Shown here one piece after another: positions 21,195-33,823 of a stretch of DNA of 64,000 nt. The stretch is from assembly GCA_039621445.1 (NCBI GenBank), contig CP154956.1, positions 32,337,437 to 32,401,436 on the forward strand, in the 5' to 3' direction. The notes under the pieces are model-generated. The model saw nothing but the letters and a program-made list of their open reading frames with translations, was not told the origin of the DNA and ran no database searches. The DNA is from Euglena gracilis (lineage: Eukaryota; Euglenida; Euglenophyceae; Euglenales). The position numbers and the translations under genes were made by a program. How positions within the stretch are numbered: the first letter of the stretch is position 1; each line of letters begins with the position of its first letter.

Positions 21195-21797
21195 GTTTTC
21201 CCCTCTCGCCGGTTCGGTGACCGTGCGCGGAATGGGCTCCCTGGCAGGCCGAGTGGGGGAAAACAGTCACCCGGCGCTCCGGTAAAAATAAGCACACGCG
21301 CCCCAAAAATTTCCTTTTTTTGTGTCTTTCGGTCCCTGAATTCAGCCAGAACCTGGGTTCCGACAGCCAAATAATTTAAAAATTGGGGGGGGGACGGTAT
21401 TTTTGGCCAACTCCTTGGGGGTGCCTCTGAAGCAGTAGGGGGGGGGGAGGAAAAGCCTGGGTTGAATTTAAAAAAGAGTAGCGGGGGGGGGGAAGAACAC
21501 CTTCACCTTGCTTCCCAGCGCCGGTTGCCTTTCTTTTTTGAATTTGAATTGCTGCCTTGGTTCCCCCCTTTGCTTGCCCTTCCGGATTGACTTTTTTGAA
21601 TGCCTTGGACAATTGTTTTATTGAAATCAGACTGATATTTTGATTCTTCTTGATTCAGCATGCACAATTCTTCGAATGAAACATTCGGAAGAGAGAACCT
21701 GGGGGGGAAACGTACACAGGTAAAAAAAGTAGCGGAATGGGGCAGAATATTCGCTAATTCCAGTGCGCAGGCGCCAGGCTGCCTCCCGCCGCCCACA
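21194..21797 (-). repeat. 5' LTR of methyltransferase chromovirus
   Basis: Direct repeat of 248-849 in the same orientation. It is followed on the minus strand by the PBS and preceded by the TSD at 21798-21801. No promoter element is clear by eye. Confidence 0.9.
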
Positions 21798-21801
21798 GGT
21801 G
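21798..21801. repeat. Target-site duplication GGTG, right copy
   Basis: Partner of 244-247. Immediately after it the copy A/C gag sequence resumes (TCAAGATTTCTTG, matching about 33657 of element B). Confidence 0.8.
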
Positions 21802-23960
21802 TCAAGATTTCTTGTTTGTAGGAGGACACCCCGGCTTTGGGCTGGGAGGGGGCTGAGACCTCGGATGGGTAATTTAATGAGGCCCCAATGGCCAATCTAT
21901 TCAGCCAAAACGTCTCTTTCTGGCTTAGCGGCCGGTTCAGACTTGGAGCAGGGGAGCCCGAGGTCCCGAGGTCGGTGGCACAGACCTCTGGGCAGATGAA
22001 CAGATGGATGTAGGACCAGATCAACCTTGCCCCCCCTGCCCATCGCCTTCACGGTCGGTATCCGGAAAACTGCCGCCAAACTTCACATTTTCCGCTCGGA
22101 ATGCTGAGCACAGTAGGAAAGGGTTAATGGGAAAGTTGGCATGCAAACGCATTTCCGCCGGACGCTTCACTCTGAGTACCACCAATGAAATTTTTCGTCC
22201 AAGCGGAAATCCGCATACAGAAATTTTTCACCAAAGTTAAAATTTTAATTGACACTGGTTGTCGCGTTGCACAGCTTTTCGGTTGGGGTTGATGCCGACC
22301 CCTCTCTTGGTAAGCGCAAAGAAACGGATTAAAGCTAAAACCGCGTATAACACCCCACTATGCGGTACTGATTTGGGGTGTGTGCTCGACATACTCTTGC
22401 CCATCATTCCAAGCATCACTTACACCCCCGCAAATCACCAATATTTGGGGTTACGAGTCCGGAATTCACGGGTCTGAGGTAATTTTGGGATACCCATTGG
22501 TACCGATTGGTTGTGGATTGTCACTCCCACGTTTTGCGCACAGCACCCATCTCCACATTGCCACCCACCGTTGGCGTCCACCATGCCGACCACCACCCTT
22601 CCAACACCGTTACCCACATTGGTAACACCGCTAGTCACCACACCAAACAACGTTTTTCACACCCGAGGACCCCCCTACCAAATAACACACCTACATCCGG
22701 TCCACATGAGGTAGGGCAAGCAAGTAGCGGTACCGCCGCCGTTCCACTGGTTTTGAAGGCGAAAGCCCAAAGGCCTGAAGGAATTACGGTGTCGAGTAGT
22801 CGCCCAGCCACACCTCCACTCCGTTTCCCGCCAGTTGTGCCGAATCCAGGCAAAACTGCACAAGACTCACCGGCTAATGCCACCGACACCCACTTATACG
22901 CACACCCGTCACCCCACCACACTTCCTTCCAATGTGTGCACTGCAGGAGAACTTCCACCCAATCGGATTTCGATCGTGGGAGTTTAGTTCACAGTCCAAC
23001 ACTAATCGCCATCCGGAAAATAGAATCCACACCCCAGGACACACGTGGTTGTAGCCCACAATGCGCGGAGATACACCGATTACTCCAACAACACGGGTAA
23101 AATCCTCGTCGTTTGGTAACGAAAAATGCGTTATTTTTCATAATCACAATCTCGATCACAATTGGTGGGGATTTGATGCGGAATGGGGAAAACCCAAGCC
23201 TGTCCAAACACCCTTGGGATTAACCCTTGAGGTTGTGGAAGACAGCCTGCATGTTTGTGGATCCATTCGTTGTGTTTATTCAATCCAAGCCAAAAATCAG
23301 GTGCATGAATACGCTAAACGCATATGGAATGCTTTCATTTTTGGTCGATATCGCATTTTGGAACGGTGGTTTTCCAAAATAGCGACATTGGCTTGTTCTT
23401 TTGACCTCGCGTTGGAAATTGATGCCTTTTTATCCAAAGCGCATGCCCGTTTGCCATGTCACTGGTCACAACACTCCAACACTCTAACACATTTGACAAA
23501 TTTTGGGGTGATACGGTGTTATGGATGCACCCTCCGCCAAAAATTATCGAATGTGTTGTTGAGAAGATTCTGCGGGATGAACCCCGTAGAGTCATTCTGA
23601 TACCCATCATTTCCGAAGCGGAATGGTTCCGTCAACTGTATGTGTGTTTTAATTGGTGGGAATTTTCCACTAATGTACCGATTTTTGAAGATTTTTGTGA
23701 TAAAACATTACCATTTGTACAACAAATCATTTTTCGTGTATGTTTCTTCGATGCATTCGGAATGTCTGAATACACGGTTCCGAGGAATCTTGGTAGCCCC
23801 AGGGATGGAACCCTGGCGGTTTCCAGGGTCATCAAGGGTGCAGCTAAGCATCTTAAGTCAGCCGAATTCTGTCGTGGATCACCCGCTACTTTCACGGTGT
23901 ACTGGAAAATCCAGTATACACTTGCGACATCGACCCCCCGATACGCCGTCCGTTCGGTGT
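21802..23960 (+). pseudogene. gag end, protease and methyltransferase-like linker of copy A/C
   Basis: This is collinear with 33657-35850 of element B and decayed. The gag C-terminus has a CAG (21959-21961) where element B has its TAG stop, so in this copy gag and protease read through. The protease triplet IDTG is kept near 22250. The linker to RT keeps WMHPPPKIIECVVEKIL (near 23520-23570). Around 23170-23200 this copy lacks one base present in element B and stays in frame there. Several other stops and frameshifts are present, so no product is expected. Confidence 0.8.
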
Positions 23961-26900
23961 TTGCAAGATTGGGCTTAAGGAAGGAGATAAACCAATGCAC
24001 CGGAACTTTTTTCGTTGTTTGCAAGAACGTGAACAAGCTCTCAGTCACATTATTGAGAGGCTTATTCAGCGCAAGTGGATTGTACCCTTGAAAAGCGAGT
24101 CGACATCCCAGGCATTTGTGGTTTCTAAACACCCGGACCCCTCTCGTCAGAATCAATGGAGACTGGTGCTGGATTACCGGTACCTGAACACTCAAACAAG
24201 GGATGATCCCTTCCCACTCCCCCTGATTGATGATTTGATCACCAAACAATGGGAAACCCGATTGTGGTCTATTTTCGAACTGGAGGACGGTTTTTATCAA
24301 ATGCACTTGCACCCTGACTCCCAACCATAAACAGGAATCGTGACATCCAAGGGTGTGCACCAATGGACGGTACTCCCCATGAGTGTTAAGAATGGGCCAG
24401 CCATGCTTCAACGCATGATGCAATGGGTGTTACGCGACTTACCGTTTGCCATTGTGCAAATTGACAATGTGCTGGTGGGATCACCACTACCACCCGCAAA
24501 ATCGAGAGAGGATATCCTCGACACACACTTTCACCGTGTTTGCGCGGTAATAACCGCGTTTCAAAAAATGTGCTTTTCGCGAAAGGAGCGAAAATGCATT
24601 TGTTTCGCGTGCTTATAAAATTTTGCGGACACATCCTAAGCAATGGGCAGCGGAGAGCTGCACTGAGCAAACTTGAGGCCTTTAAGAAGTGGACTCCCGA
24701 AGTAATCAAAACGATTACTCACCTCAAAGGATTTTTAGCATTAGCCCAATGTTGCGCGATATACATGATGGACTTCGCCAGAACCGCGGTGCCCTTCACC
24801 AAACAGCTCAAAAACCGGGCCGTTCAAATCACGAAAGTCATCTGGAATGACCAAATGCTCGAAGCCCTTGAGAAAATCATGGTTTTGCTTTTGGAGAATG
24901 TTGTCCTCGAAACTGCTGACCCGTACAGGCCTTATGTGCCGGAGTCGACAGCAGCAATTACGCTGTTGGCGGACGTCTTAGCCAGCAAAACGCGGCAAAT
25001 GAACTCCGACCTGTGGCTTTCTTCAGCACAACGTTACATGGCGATGACTGCAGATGACAAGTCAAGTGGAGAATAAGCGCGAAGGAAACCTACGTAATCG
25101 TGCTTATACTCCAGAAATTTGGAAGCTGGGTAGCCAGCAGCCTTGTCCAGCTCCTTGTTAAGACCGATCATGAGAGTCTCCAACGAATGCACATTGAGGA
25201 TTAGAAGAAGCCCATGTCATCGGTCGAAAGCGATGTCGATGGCATGAGTTTCTGAGTCAGTTCAACCTTGTTGTCATTTATACACCTTACAACACGCAGA
25301 AAGTAGCGGATCCGCTCAGTCTGGCCCCTTGGAATTACCCTGGGAACCCGGTGTGGGGAGTCACGACGTTCCATGCAAGTCAGCAAGCTGACAAGTACGC
25401 AGTACGTCGAAACGACGCTGCGCACAAGCTTTTGGTTGCATTTCCTGTTTCACAACTATTCCTGATCGCACCAGCGCGAGGATGGCGAAGACGTGGAAGC
25501 ACGTCCGGACCACGACTTATTACACGCACGGAGTACCCTTCCCCACTGTTCCTTTGTGAATGGGGTTATCGTCGTGATCCGGTGTATGACACTCTTGTCA
25601 CCAGACTTTGTAAAGGCGAAGCGCTGTACAATTACACTCTTTCACGTTTACGGTTGGGTTTTCGCAATGAAGCGGGTTACAGATATTGTATCCCTCAGGA
25701 CCTGGTTGATGGTGTGCTTTCGTGCTACCACAACAATGGTCACCCTGGGGCCACCAAACCTCTTTGGCTGGTGGGCCGCAGGTACTGTACAACTCTGAGC
25801 GAAAAAGAGCTTCACTCACGCTGTTTGCGGATAGCGCAACGGTGTCAAATTTGTCAAGCGGTAAAACCCTGTAGAAGTACCCCCTGGTACTATGGACTTT
25901 TTTTGCCGTACCCCCTGACAATTTTAATCCCTCTGCATGAATTTTATGTAATTAGAACCGTGAAAAGGAACAGACGACAAAATTCGCGATTACGTCTTTG
26001 TTGTTGTCTGCAGGCTGAGTTGGTACGTTGTACCCATCCCATCCCAGAAGTCAGGGTTGACTGCCCAACGTTTGGCAACTATATCTTTGGAGAAATGTAT
26101 TTGCTTAATGGGTTTACCGAAATTATTGAGCGATCAAGACCATTTGATTTCTTCAAGGTTTTTCACAACTTGTGCAGTTTTACTCGGAATTGAGCAACGT
26201 TTTTCCATTATATAAAGACCCAAAGGCAATGGTAGAGCCGAGCCAGCTGTGACTTTCGTCGTGAACATGCTTCGCCTTTCACTGGCTGACTCGCGCAGCA
26301 ACTGGATATCAGTGATACCGTGGTCTTTGTTTTATATCAATTCCCTACCAGGGTTGGTATGGCCTCACTCCCCCTATAAATTCGTTTTCAGACGGGACCC
26401 TGTGGCTATAGGGGATGTCACTTCAAAGAGACCTGCCCGAATGAGTGTCAGTTGTGAGACCTGGTTCGCGGAAGTAGAAAATCTACGTTCTGAAGTCCAG
26501 AAGCGAGTTACTACTATTCATGCAACTAAACGGAAATCGTTTTTGTAGAATTTCAGGTCACCTGCATATAGTCCCGGTGACCGCGTGTGGGTGCGGAAAA
26601 GCCGTACCCGCATGCAGTCTTCCAGGTTGGACCCCCTTTGGCTTGGCACCTGCGTAATCCTAGAAAGACCAGGTACCAGCGGGCGATACAAGGTTGCGTT
26701 GCGGAAAGGCGTCGAGGACGTTCATATGGACGGTCTCAAGCCATACCTGTCATCACCGGATGGGAAACCCATGCCGTGTCCGCATTTTCAAGCCCCGTTC
26801 CAGTTTCCTGAGACGGACGACTTTGCAGTCGATAAAATCATCGAATACGAAATCGACAAGGGTATACACCTTTGGAAAGTCCGCTGGAAAGGATATGGGC

Positions 26901-27010
26901 CCGAGGAGGACACTTGGGAGCCAGCAACCAGTTTTGTTTGGTATGTCCAGCAAGATTGGAAGCTGTGGAACCAGAAGAATTACATTGACGCTTCCATGTC
27001 AAGATTTTAA
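23961..27010 (+). pseudogene. RT, RNase H, integrase and chromodomain of copy A/C
   Basis: This is collinear with 35851-38924 of element B. RT motifs are visible (VLDYRYLNTQTRDDPFPLP), but the catalytic YIDD reads QIDN (near 24460), and a TAA follows DSQP at about 24328. RNase H and integrase are broken by several frameshifts; the integrase zinc segment (CQICQAVK) is near 25850. The last 140 codons stay open and hold the chromodomain (FAVDKIIEYEIDKGIHLWKV through EEDTWEPATSF, about 26820-26940), ending at the TAA at 27008. Confidence 0.85.
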
Positions 27011-27179
27011 GAACGCATGGTAAACCCATGTTGTTATCTTTTCTTTTTATCATTATTGCTTATCATTCTTTCTTTCCGCAGAATTTGTTTTTCCGAATAA
27101 TAGTCAAGCATGGAAGTTACCCTTACTACCCAACAGCCAACAACCCAACCACTCCACCGTACCGACCCTGGGCGGTATT

Positions 27180-29729
27180 ATGCTTCCCGGTGGAAGGGAG
27201 CCAGGACCGCCTTACCACCCAACCACTCACCCTAACCCCGGACCAATATGCCTGCCGATACGGTACGCAGCCACCTGTACGGACTGCGGCTCGGGGAAAC
27301 CCTGAAGCCAGCAGCAGTACCAGGTTGAGCTCGATGCCCGCGAAAGCGCGGTAATCCTAGCCATCAGGCTTTCATCGCCTCCCACCGTATGTGGGTGTGG
27401 TGATCCACCGCACGGCCGAGACGATTAAAATGGTGATGCGCATGAGCGCAAACCCGGCACCGGACCACCTCACACAGGCATTGTGGGATGACCACTGCGC
27501 CAAATTTTGACAATCGCGAACAGCCCTCCAGACCTGTGGTGTATTTGCGCCCAGGCGACGATGACCGATCTGGTGTATTACACCGACTCGGACATGTCGT
27601 GATTTGCGACGGACCTTACCATGCGTGCCCTGGGCGTGGAAGTCCGCCGCAGGTAGCACGACAAGGACCTGTTGGCACTTACACGGCACATTTTCGTGCC
27701 CACTCCCCCGGATTACACGAGGAAGGGACAGGGGAAGCATTTATCCGGAGTGAACAGCCGCTCGTGAAAGTTTTTTTCGATCCCCTGAGCGCATGACCCG
27801 GCGAGATTATCCCGTGCAGGAGCACGTATCTGATTACACACTGAGGATTACCCATAGGACGCGGCACCGACGTCTGTTTATGCGGAAAGGCCAGTGGCAC
27901 GAGATCAATATGTGTATCCACCTCCACCCCACCCTATCATCCATGACCCTATGCCAAGACGCCCAGCGGAGGGAAACCCTCCCGTGATGTCTGAACTTGC
28001 CCACGAAGCGCTCGGGCGCGGGAAACCGCGGAAGCTCCTCGTACGGCGCTGATTACTCAGGTAAGGAATGAACCCGTAAACCCGAGAACTGGCCGGCCGT
28101 TCGACTCAGAGGAGGAGCGTCAACAGTATGAATATGCTGTGACAATACAGCGACACATCGCACGTCATCCACCATCCTCCGCAGGACAGGGATAGCCTGC
28201 CATTTTTTTTTGGCGGAAATGACAAAGGAGGAGCGCCACCAGTATGATACTGCTGTGGCGGCTCTCACCGGAATCCCAGGTCCACCACGATCAGGTCAAC
28301 CAGTGCGACACAGGGATGTTGCTGCGGCGGGAGTGCCACCAGCAAGACCCACAAGCTCTACCGTTTGCAAGCGCGACTGCGGCCGGGAAAATCTGACGCC
28401 GCAGCCACAGCGCCGCTCGCCTAGGTCAGAAATTCTGCTCGCGGCGATGCACGCCGACGTTAAGTGAGGAAACCTCACCAGCGCCAGATGTGACGGCAGA
28501 ACGGGCACGTCGGGAAAACCCGACCACCCCCTGTTGCACCAGTTTACTCGAATCGTGGAGACGCTGAGCAGAAATTTGCTCGGACGCCCAGCACGGAGTC
28601 AATCACTTACCCGGTATACACTACAGAAGATGCAGAATACTGGATTTCTGGGCGACATTCGAATGGCTGTCTAACACAAAGGGTAAGAGCAAAGAGAAGG
28701 GAAAGGGTAAAGGTAAATGAAAAGGACAGAAGAAAGGTGGGAAAGCCCCACCTGGCACAGGCGGAAAGGCCGCCTGGCCAGCTGAACGCAAAGGCGGAAA
28801 ATCAGCCGGACCCCCATCCGGAAAAGGCGCAAAATTGGCCGAACCTTCGAAAACGAAGTATTATGATGTAGCCCTGGTGTTCAACTACCTTGGGAAAATC
28901 TGGCTGGGAATCGATGAAGATCTCCAGAGATATACACGTGCAGACAACGTGGTCCACCGACCACTGGATGCGGTTTCCGAGTTGGTACATAGTCGTACGT
29001 ACGATCATTGCAAAGGGTTTTTCTACAGCACCAAACTTCGTGCTTTTGAGGGAAACCCTCATTCGGATGAAGTAGTCCTGGACCGGATTACCGGTTTCTG
29101 GGAGCTGTGGTTCTGGTTGTGATATCCTTGCCAGATCTTCGGCATTCTTACTGACCGATACGGTCTGACGTTTACCGACTGTATCGGTACATGTCCGGAT
29201 GACGAAAAGTTCGTAGCACAGTTGAAGGAAATCTTCACGTATATGTATTCAGTTGGACCGCTGGGTATCCAGTATAAGTATTACACCCTGCGGGAGGAAC
29301 TCCGGGGGCAGGCTGCGATAATGTTCATGTGCAATCTCCAAATACACTTGTACAACATGTATGGCACGTTGTTCAAGGCGTTGGACGTGGACCTCGCGTA
29401 CCCCCAAAGGGCATAACCTGGAATGCCAGTTTTGCAAGGAAATACACCTTGTCGACTTTTGGGGTTTCGGAGAACGCGGAAAACTGCCTCCGACTGCCGA
29501 AAATGCCTGTAATAAGCCGACCAGGAGGTTTGTCCTGCATCAGTGTCGGAATCTCCAGATTGGAAACCAAAACAGAAATTGGCTTAAACAGCACTGGCAG
29601 AAAATATTTTTGCTGCAAAAATGCTGGCACACGGCTTGGATTACCCACGTCCTAGAAGTTTACGTCCATTTTTTGGAATACATGACCAACGATGTGGATA
29701 TCCACAGGAAGTGGATACATTGGGGATGC
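27180..29729 (+). pseudogene. X1 of copy A/C, truncated by insertion of element B
   Basis: Homologous to 39087-41610 of element B. The ATG context (ATGCTTCCCGGTGG) is conserved, which supports the start chosen for X1. The frame is broken repeatedly. The Gly/Lys-rich tract is present but disrupted (about 28680-28740). The most conserved part is the C-terminal third (FWELWFWL, LDVDLAYPQR, CQFCKEIH). Homology stops at 29729, where the 5' LTR of element B begins, and resumes at 45855. Confidence 0.85.
29725..29729. repeat. Target-site duplication of element B, left (GATGC)
   Basis: GATGC precedes the 5' LTR and GATAC (45855-45859) follows the 3' LTR; they differ at one base. The uninterrupted sequence in element B's own X1 reads GGGGATACACC. 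Confidence 0.6.
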
Positions 29730-30157
29730 TGTGTACCAGGCACGTCCCAGCTCTGTAGGATATCTGCAGAGTGGGTTCTGTGACGGTCACACCACTGTGG
29801 AAAACCACAGCTGGTAGGATCGTGGCAGACCCTTCTGGGATCTGCCCCTGGACACGTCAGCACTTTTCTCTCCTTCCCCCACAGGTGGTATTCTTCACTG
29901 TCATTCTTCCAAAGTTTGACCATTGGTTTTGTCAGAGGGGAAAACCCTCGGAACAGTCGAACTTGATCTCAGAAGAAACTTCTGAGTCTTTGCTTTGTGC
30001 TTTGCTTCTTGGGGAATTGGGAAGAAAAGGGGAAAACCACTTTTCGTTACTCCAAAGACTTTTACCTACCATAAGTAGGCTGCGCACCAAGGCGAAAGCG
30101 AAAGGCTTTTACAGAAAGTCCCAAAAAGGGGAAAAGGGAAAGCTTTGGACGTACACT
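29730..30157 (+). repeat. 5' LTR of element B
   Basis: Starts TGTGTACCAGG and ends GGACGTACACT directly before the PBS. It is almost identical to 45427-45854 and similar to the LTR at 49598-50020. Purine-rich stretches (GAAGAAAAGGGGAAAACC) occur in its second half. Confidence 0.93.
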
Positions 30158-30167
30158 TGGTAGCAGA
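30158..30167 (+). other. Primer binding site, with a second copy at 30214-30223
   Basis: TGGTAGCAGA begins directly after the LTR. The stretch ACACTTGGTAGCAGA recurs 56 bp further on, so the leader holds two PBS-like sites. Only the first is placed next to the LTR. Confidence 0.75.
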
Positions 30168-30310
30168 ATAGGTCAAAGATCCTACAGAAAGAAAGGCTAC
30201 CAGGTAATACACTTGGTAGCAGATTTAGGCAACGAGCCTACACAGACGTTCCACACAGAGAAACTCTGTGGTTGACTAGTGGTGAGGATCGTACTGAGCC
30301 GTGAAACACG

Positions 30311-33300
30311 GTGAACGTACTGTTCCTGGCCCCTAGCCAACCTTTAAGCAATGATACAGGTCTCAGAAGGCTCTGTTCGGTAATCGCTGATACAACCTTT
30401 CTGGTCCCTGTTTCTCTGCTTATTTTGCATCTGCAAATTTTGCATGTCCACCAATGCGTTGCGGAATGCGCAACGATGCTCAACAAAATTTTGCAGTTTG
30501 ATGAGGACAATCAAAGGGTTGTCAACACCAAACTGGAATGTTGCTGGAATTATTTGCGGGAAATCGGCAAATATTGCCAACACAATTTTGAAAATGCGGG
30601 GAAAGACCTTCAGCATTTTCGAGAAAGTGTTGACAGTATTTTGCGCATCCAACTTCCACAAAATTTCCAACAAATCAGCGAAATGCTGCATGAAGCGGAA
30701 ACGCGGAATGATTCCAAGTTTCTGCATGTGCAAGATGGTATGAGCCATCTTTTTGCCAAAGTGGAATCCTGTTCAACCATGCTACTGCAATTGCAGCACA
30801 AGTTACAAGCGCAAAATGCCACCCACAAAATGCCTTAAATCGGTAACTTTGTTGCGGTTGAGCATTCTGCCACACTCACTACTTCTTTCAAAGAAGCCAA
30901 ACAACGGATTTTGCATCTTGGCTCGGAAATCGAGCACTTGAAGCAATTTCAGGCGAAAGTACAAGAAAATTTTGTTGTTCCCCGTACGCAAATTCAGCTG
31001 TTGGAGGAACGAATTTTACACTTGGAGCAAAAATCCTGCCATTGTGCCGCAAATCAGGATGGATTAACTACCCTGCACGCGAAAATCGTGGATTGTGCAC
31101 AACGGTTGGATTTCGCGCAACAACAATCGCAAACGGACATTGGCGGTATTAATGCCACCGTTGTCGGTTTGCAGGAGCATGTTTCCGCACTTTCCAAGCG
31201 AATCCCCGACATTAGTGGTATTCAAGCCGCTATTGGGGAATTGCAAACCCGTTGCACCTTGTTGTCCACCACAGTAGCGGAAATTCGCGCACTTCCCAAT
31301 ATTTTGCGCGCTCGGATATCCGAGTCACCAGAATTTTGATCATTTTATAACAAAATGCTTGGTGACAACAAGGAAACCTTGCAAGCATTTTGCACGAGTT
31401 TGATTCAACTTGAGGAATCTGCGAATCGGAATGCCCGATCAATGCAAGATGAGCTTTCACGGTTGGATGGACGAATTTCTGCGTTGTTGGAAAAGACAAA
31501 CGCGGAAAATTCGCGCACCATTGCGGAAACCCGCACCAAGTTACCCCACCAGTTGCAAATTGTCTCAAATGCAGTAAAAGCGCTTGCGGGTCAACTCCGG
31601 AATGTGGAGGAGTCCCAAAGACAACTTGTCGAATACCTACACTTGGTTTCTGAAAAGTTACCACACTTGGACGATTTTTCCCGTTACCGCAAACGCCTTA
31701 GGCATTTGGAGACTGAGGTTGACCGTATTTGCAGCCAACTCCAGTTGGTGGAACATTTGGAAGAAACGGTGCATGACTTGTCCGCGAGTTTGGATAAAAT
31801 GTCCACTCCGGTTCCGGTTATGCCACCACCCACCGCGGTAAGCGCTGCGGTTGGTATTCCAAATGTCCCGGAATCGCATTCTCAAATTACCGTTTCTGGA
31901 GTAGGAATCCCTACATCCACCGCGAATTTGGTACAACCACCCGCAAAAACGCGAATTGTACCACCTTTGCATTTGCCCACACCACAACCCCACTTTCCAC
32001 AACACATTTCCGATGAGGAAAGTGACCCCCCGCTCGAAAATACGAGTCTCCACCAAGAAATTCAACATTCCAACCTTGTAAGAGGAATGAGCCAACACCC
32101 CACACCTGGTATTGGTCATGTGCCGCATTCGCGATCATACCAACCACCAACGGGTTCTGGATTACCAGACCACCCGTCGGGTTTTCGGCGGGAAACCCGC
32201 CCCATAGGGAGAATTTCACCAAATTTTTCGCAAATCCCGCAGGAAAATACTGCCAACCTTACACATGGTGCGGGAAATCCTGCACGGGATACATATGGAG
32301 TGGAAAATACGCGAAACGCGTTTGGTGTTAAGAATTACCCGGACCCAAACCCCTGGAATACTACCGAGGGTCAACGGGTTACTCAGAGAGACTTCAAGGG
32401 CACCATCACAATCGCGAACAAGGTGAAACCCCAATGGGACGAGGATCCAACCACATGGAGACAATTTCTTCGGGACTGGGAGTACTACTGGGCACTAAAG
32501 GGACCCACCCAAGACCCCAATCCCGAGGTAGTCAAGATGGAATTCATCGATTGCCTACCGAGGGAGGAGCGAGAACGCGCACACAATTTGGTGATACGTA
32601 ATGGCATATCATTTGATGACTTGGTTGAGCAGTACGCTTCAACCAACTCAAGTCTGGTCACCAGGATTACCCTGGAGAAGAAATGGCGACAATGCGCGCC
32701 ATCGGATCGCAAATGTAAATCCATTGACCTTTGGTATGCCAAATGGTTAACACTTGCTTCCGAAGTTGATGAACTTATCGAGAAGCAAATGCGCGAACAA
32801 TTCGATGCGGTTTTGTTGCATTTCACACCATCCCTCGTGAAGGATATCCATCGCGAGGAGTTGGCAGGGCATGAGATGACTCTTGCCCAACGTTGGAATT
32901 ATGTGTCAAAGCAACTCAAACTCACACAAGTTTTGGGACAAATACAGTCCGCTTTCCAAACGCATCCCACCGCGGGAATCCCTGGGGGTGCGGTTAATGC
33001 GTTGCGAAAATCACCCATGTCACCAAGATCACCCAGCACGGGACCGAAAACGCGGAATCAGCGTTCTTCGGACCAAGGCACGGATAAACTGTGCTTTTTG
33101 TGCAACAAATCTGGTCACATGTCTCGGGAATGCCCGAATCCCGATGCGCGAAAGCGTATTGGAAGCCCAAGGGGCTCGACCTCCTCACGGGGATCGGGTT
33201 CCTCGGCGTTTTCACGTCAATCGGGAGTTTTACGTTCTTCGGAGAACCGCTTTAGCGGTAGTAGGCCCAAGTCACCATCGCGTGATGGTCAGGAGACCCG

Positions 33301-33823
33301 TCCCTCTCGCGGTCGGTCACCTGGACCCCCTACCCGAAAACGGGATTTCAATCGCGACTCTTCACGATCTCGTTCGCGAAGTGGATCATCCTCTTCGCGG
33401 GAGTCACCGGGGAAACCCCGGTACACCGGTCATGGTCGACGGGAAACCCGTTCACCACGACGGTTTGACGGTCGAACGGAATACCGTTCCCCCCGTTATG
33501 CGGAATCCCGCCACAAATCCCGTTGTTCACCTTGCGGTTCCAAAGACTACCACTCATCCAAATGTCCCAGATCTCGTTCCCCCCGGCCCGGCTACGGAAA
33601 TCGTGGTAAGCGCCGCGATGACCGTGGTTACTCCTCCAACCGGCAAAAGGTCGGTTTCAAGATATCTTGTTTGGAGGAGGACACCCCGGCTTCGGGCAGG
33701 GAGGGGGATGAGACCTCGGACGGGGAATTTAATGAGGCCCGAATGGCGGTGCGCTCATTGAATTCCATCTATTCCACCACAAAGTCCGTTGCCGGCTATG
33801 CGGCCGGTTCGGATTTGGAGTAG
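30311..33823 (+). pseudogene. gag of element B (coiled coil, capsid, CCHC, RS tail)
   Basis: One frame runs from the ATG at 30311 to a TAG at 33821, interrupted by TAA at 30836 and TGA at 31337; the longest intact piece is 31355-33823 (822 residues). The N-terminal 450 residues are coiled coil. The capsid-like domain follows (WDEDPTTWRQFLRDWEYYW, about 32435-32940). A CCHC zinc knuckle (CFLCNKSGHMSREC, about 33090-33135) precedes a 200-residue Arg/Ser-rich tail reminiscent of splicing-factor RS domains. The TAG that ends the frame is CAG in copy A/C, so the ancestral gag may have been fused to protease. Role by family: assembly of the particle and RNA packaging. Confidence 0.88.

Larger units (their letters stand above)
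248..21797 (-). mobile_element. Methyltransferase-carrying Ty3/gypsy chromovirus, with LINE inserted
   Basis: A complete LTR retrotransposon on the minus strand. It has near-identical 602/604-bp direct repeats at both ends, a PBS next to the 5' LTR, a polypurine tract next to the 3' LTR and a 4-bp TSD. Coding order on the minus strand is gag, cytosine-5 DNA methyltransferase, protease, RT, RNase H, integrase, chromodomain. The integrase is interrupted by a 7.85-kb LINE. Without the LINE and its extra TSD the element is about 13.7 kb. The two LTRs differ at roughly 20 positions (3-4 percent by eye), so it is older than element B. In-frame stops at 18433, 16621 and 4325, plus frameshifts, mark it as inactive. 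Base composition is much richer in G+C than the element it sits in. Confidence 0.9.

Noticed and set aside
244-21799. A giant intron: the insertion in gag starts GTGAG and ends CCCACAG
   Set aside because: The ends are LTRs with PBS, PPT and a 4-bp TSD, which explains the boundaries fully. The splice-like letters are coincidental.
3158-33823. UAG as a sense codon, because many breaks in near-intact frames are TAG (3158, 4325, 11164, 16621, 18433, 33821)
   Set aside because: The long intact frames (LINE ORF2 of about 1831 codons, element B pol, X1) contain no internal TAG, which would be expected if TAG were an ordinary sense codon. Mutation explains the cases; one is a CAG to TAG change.
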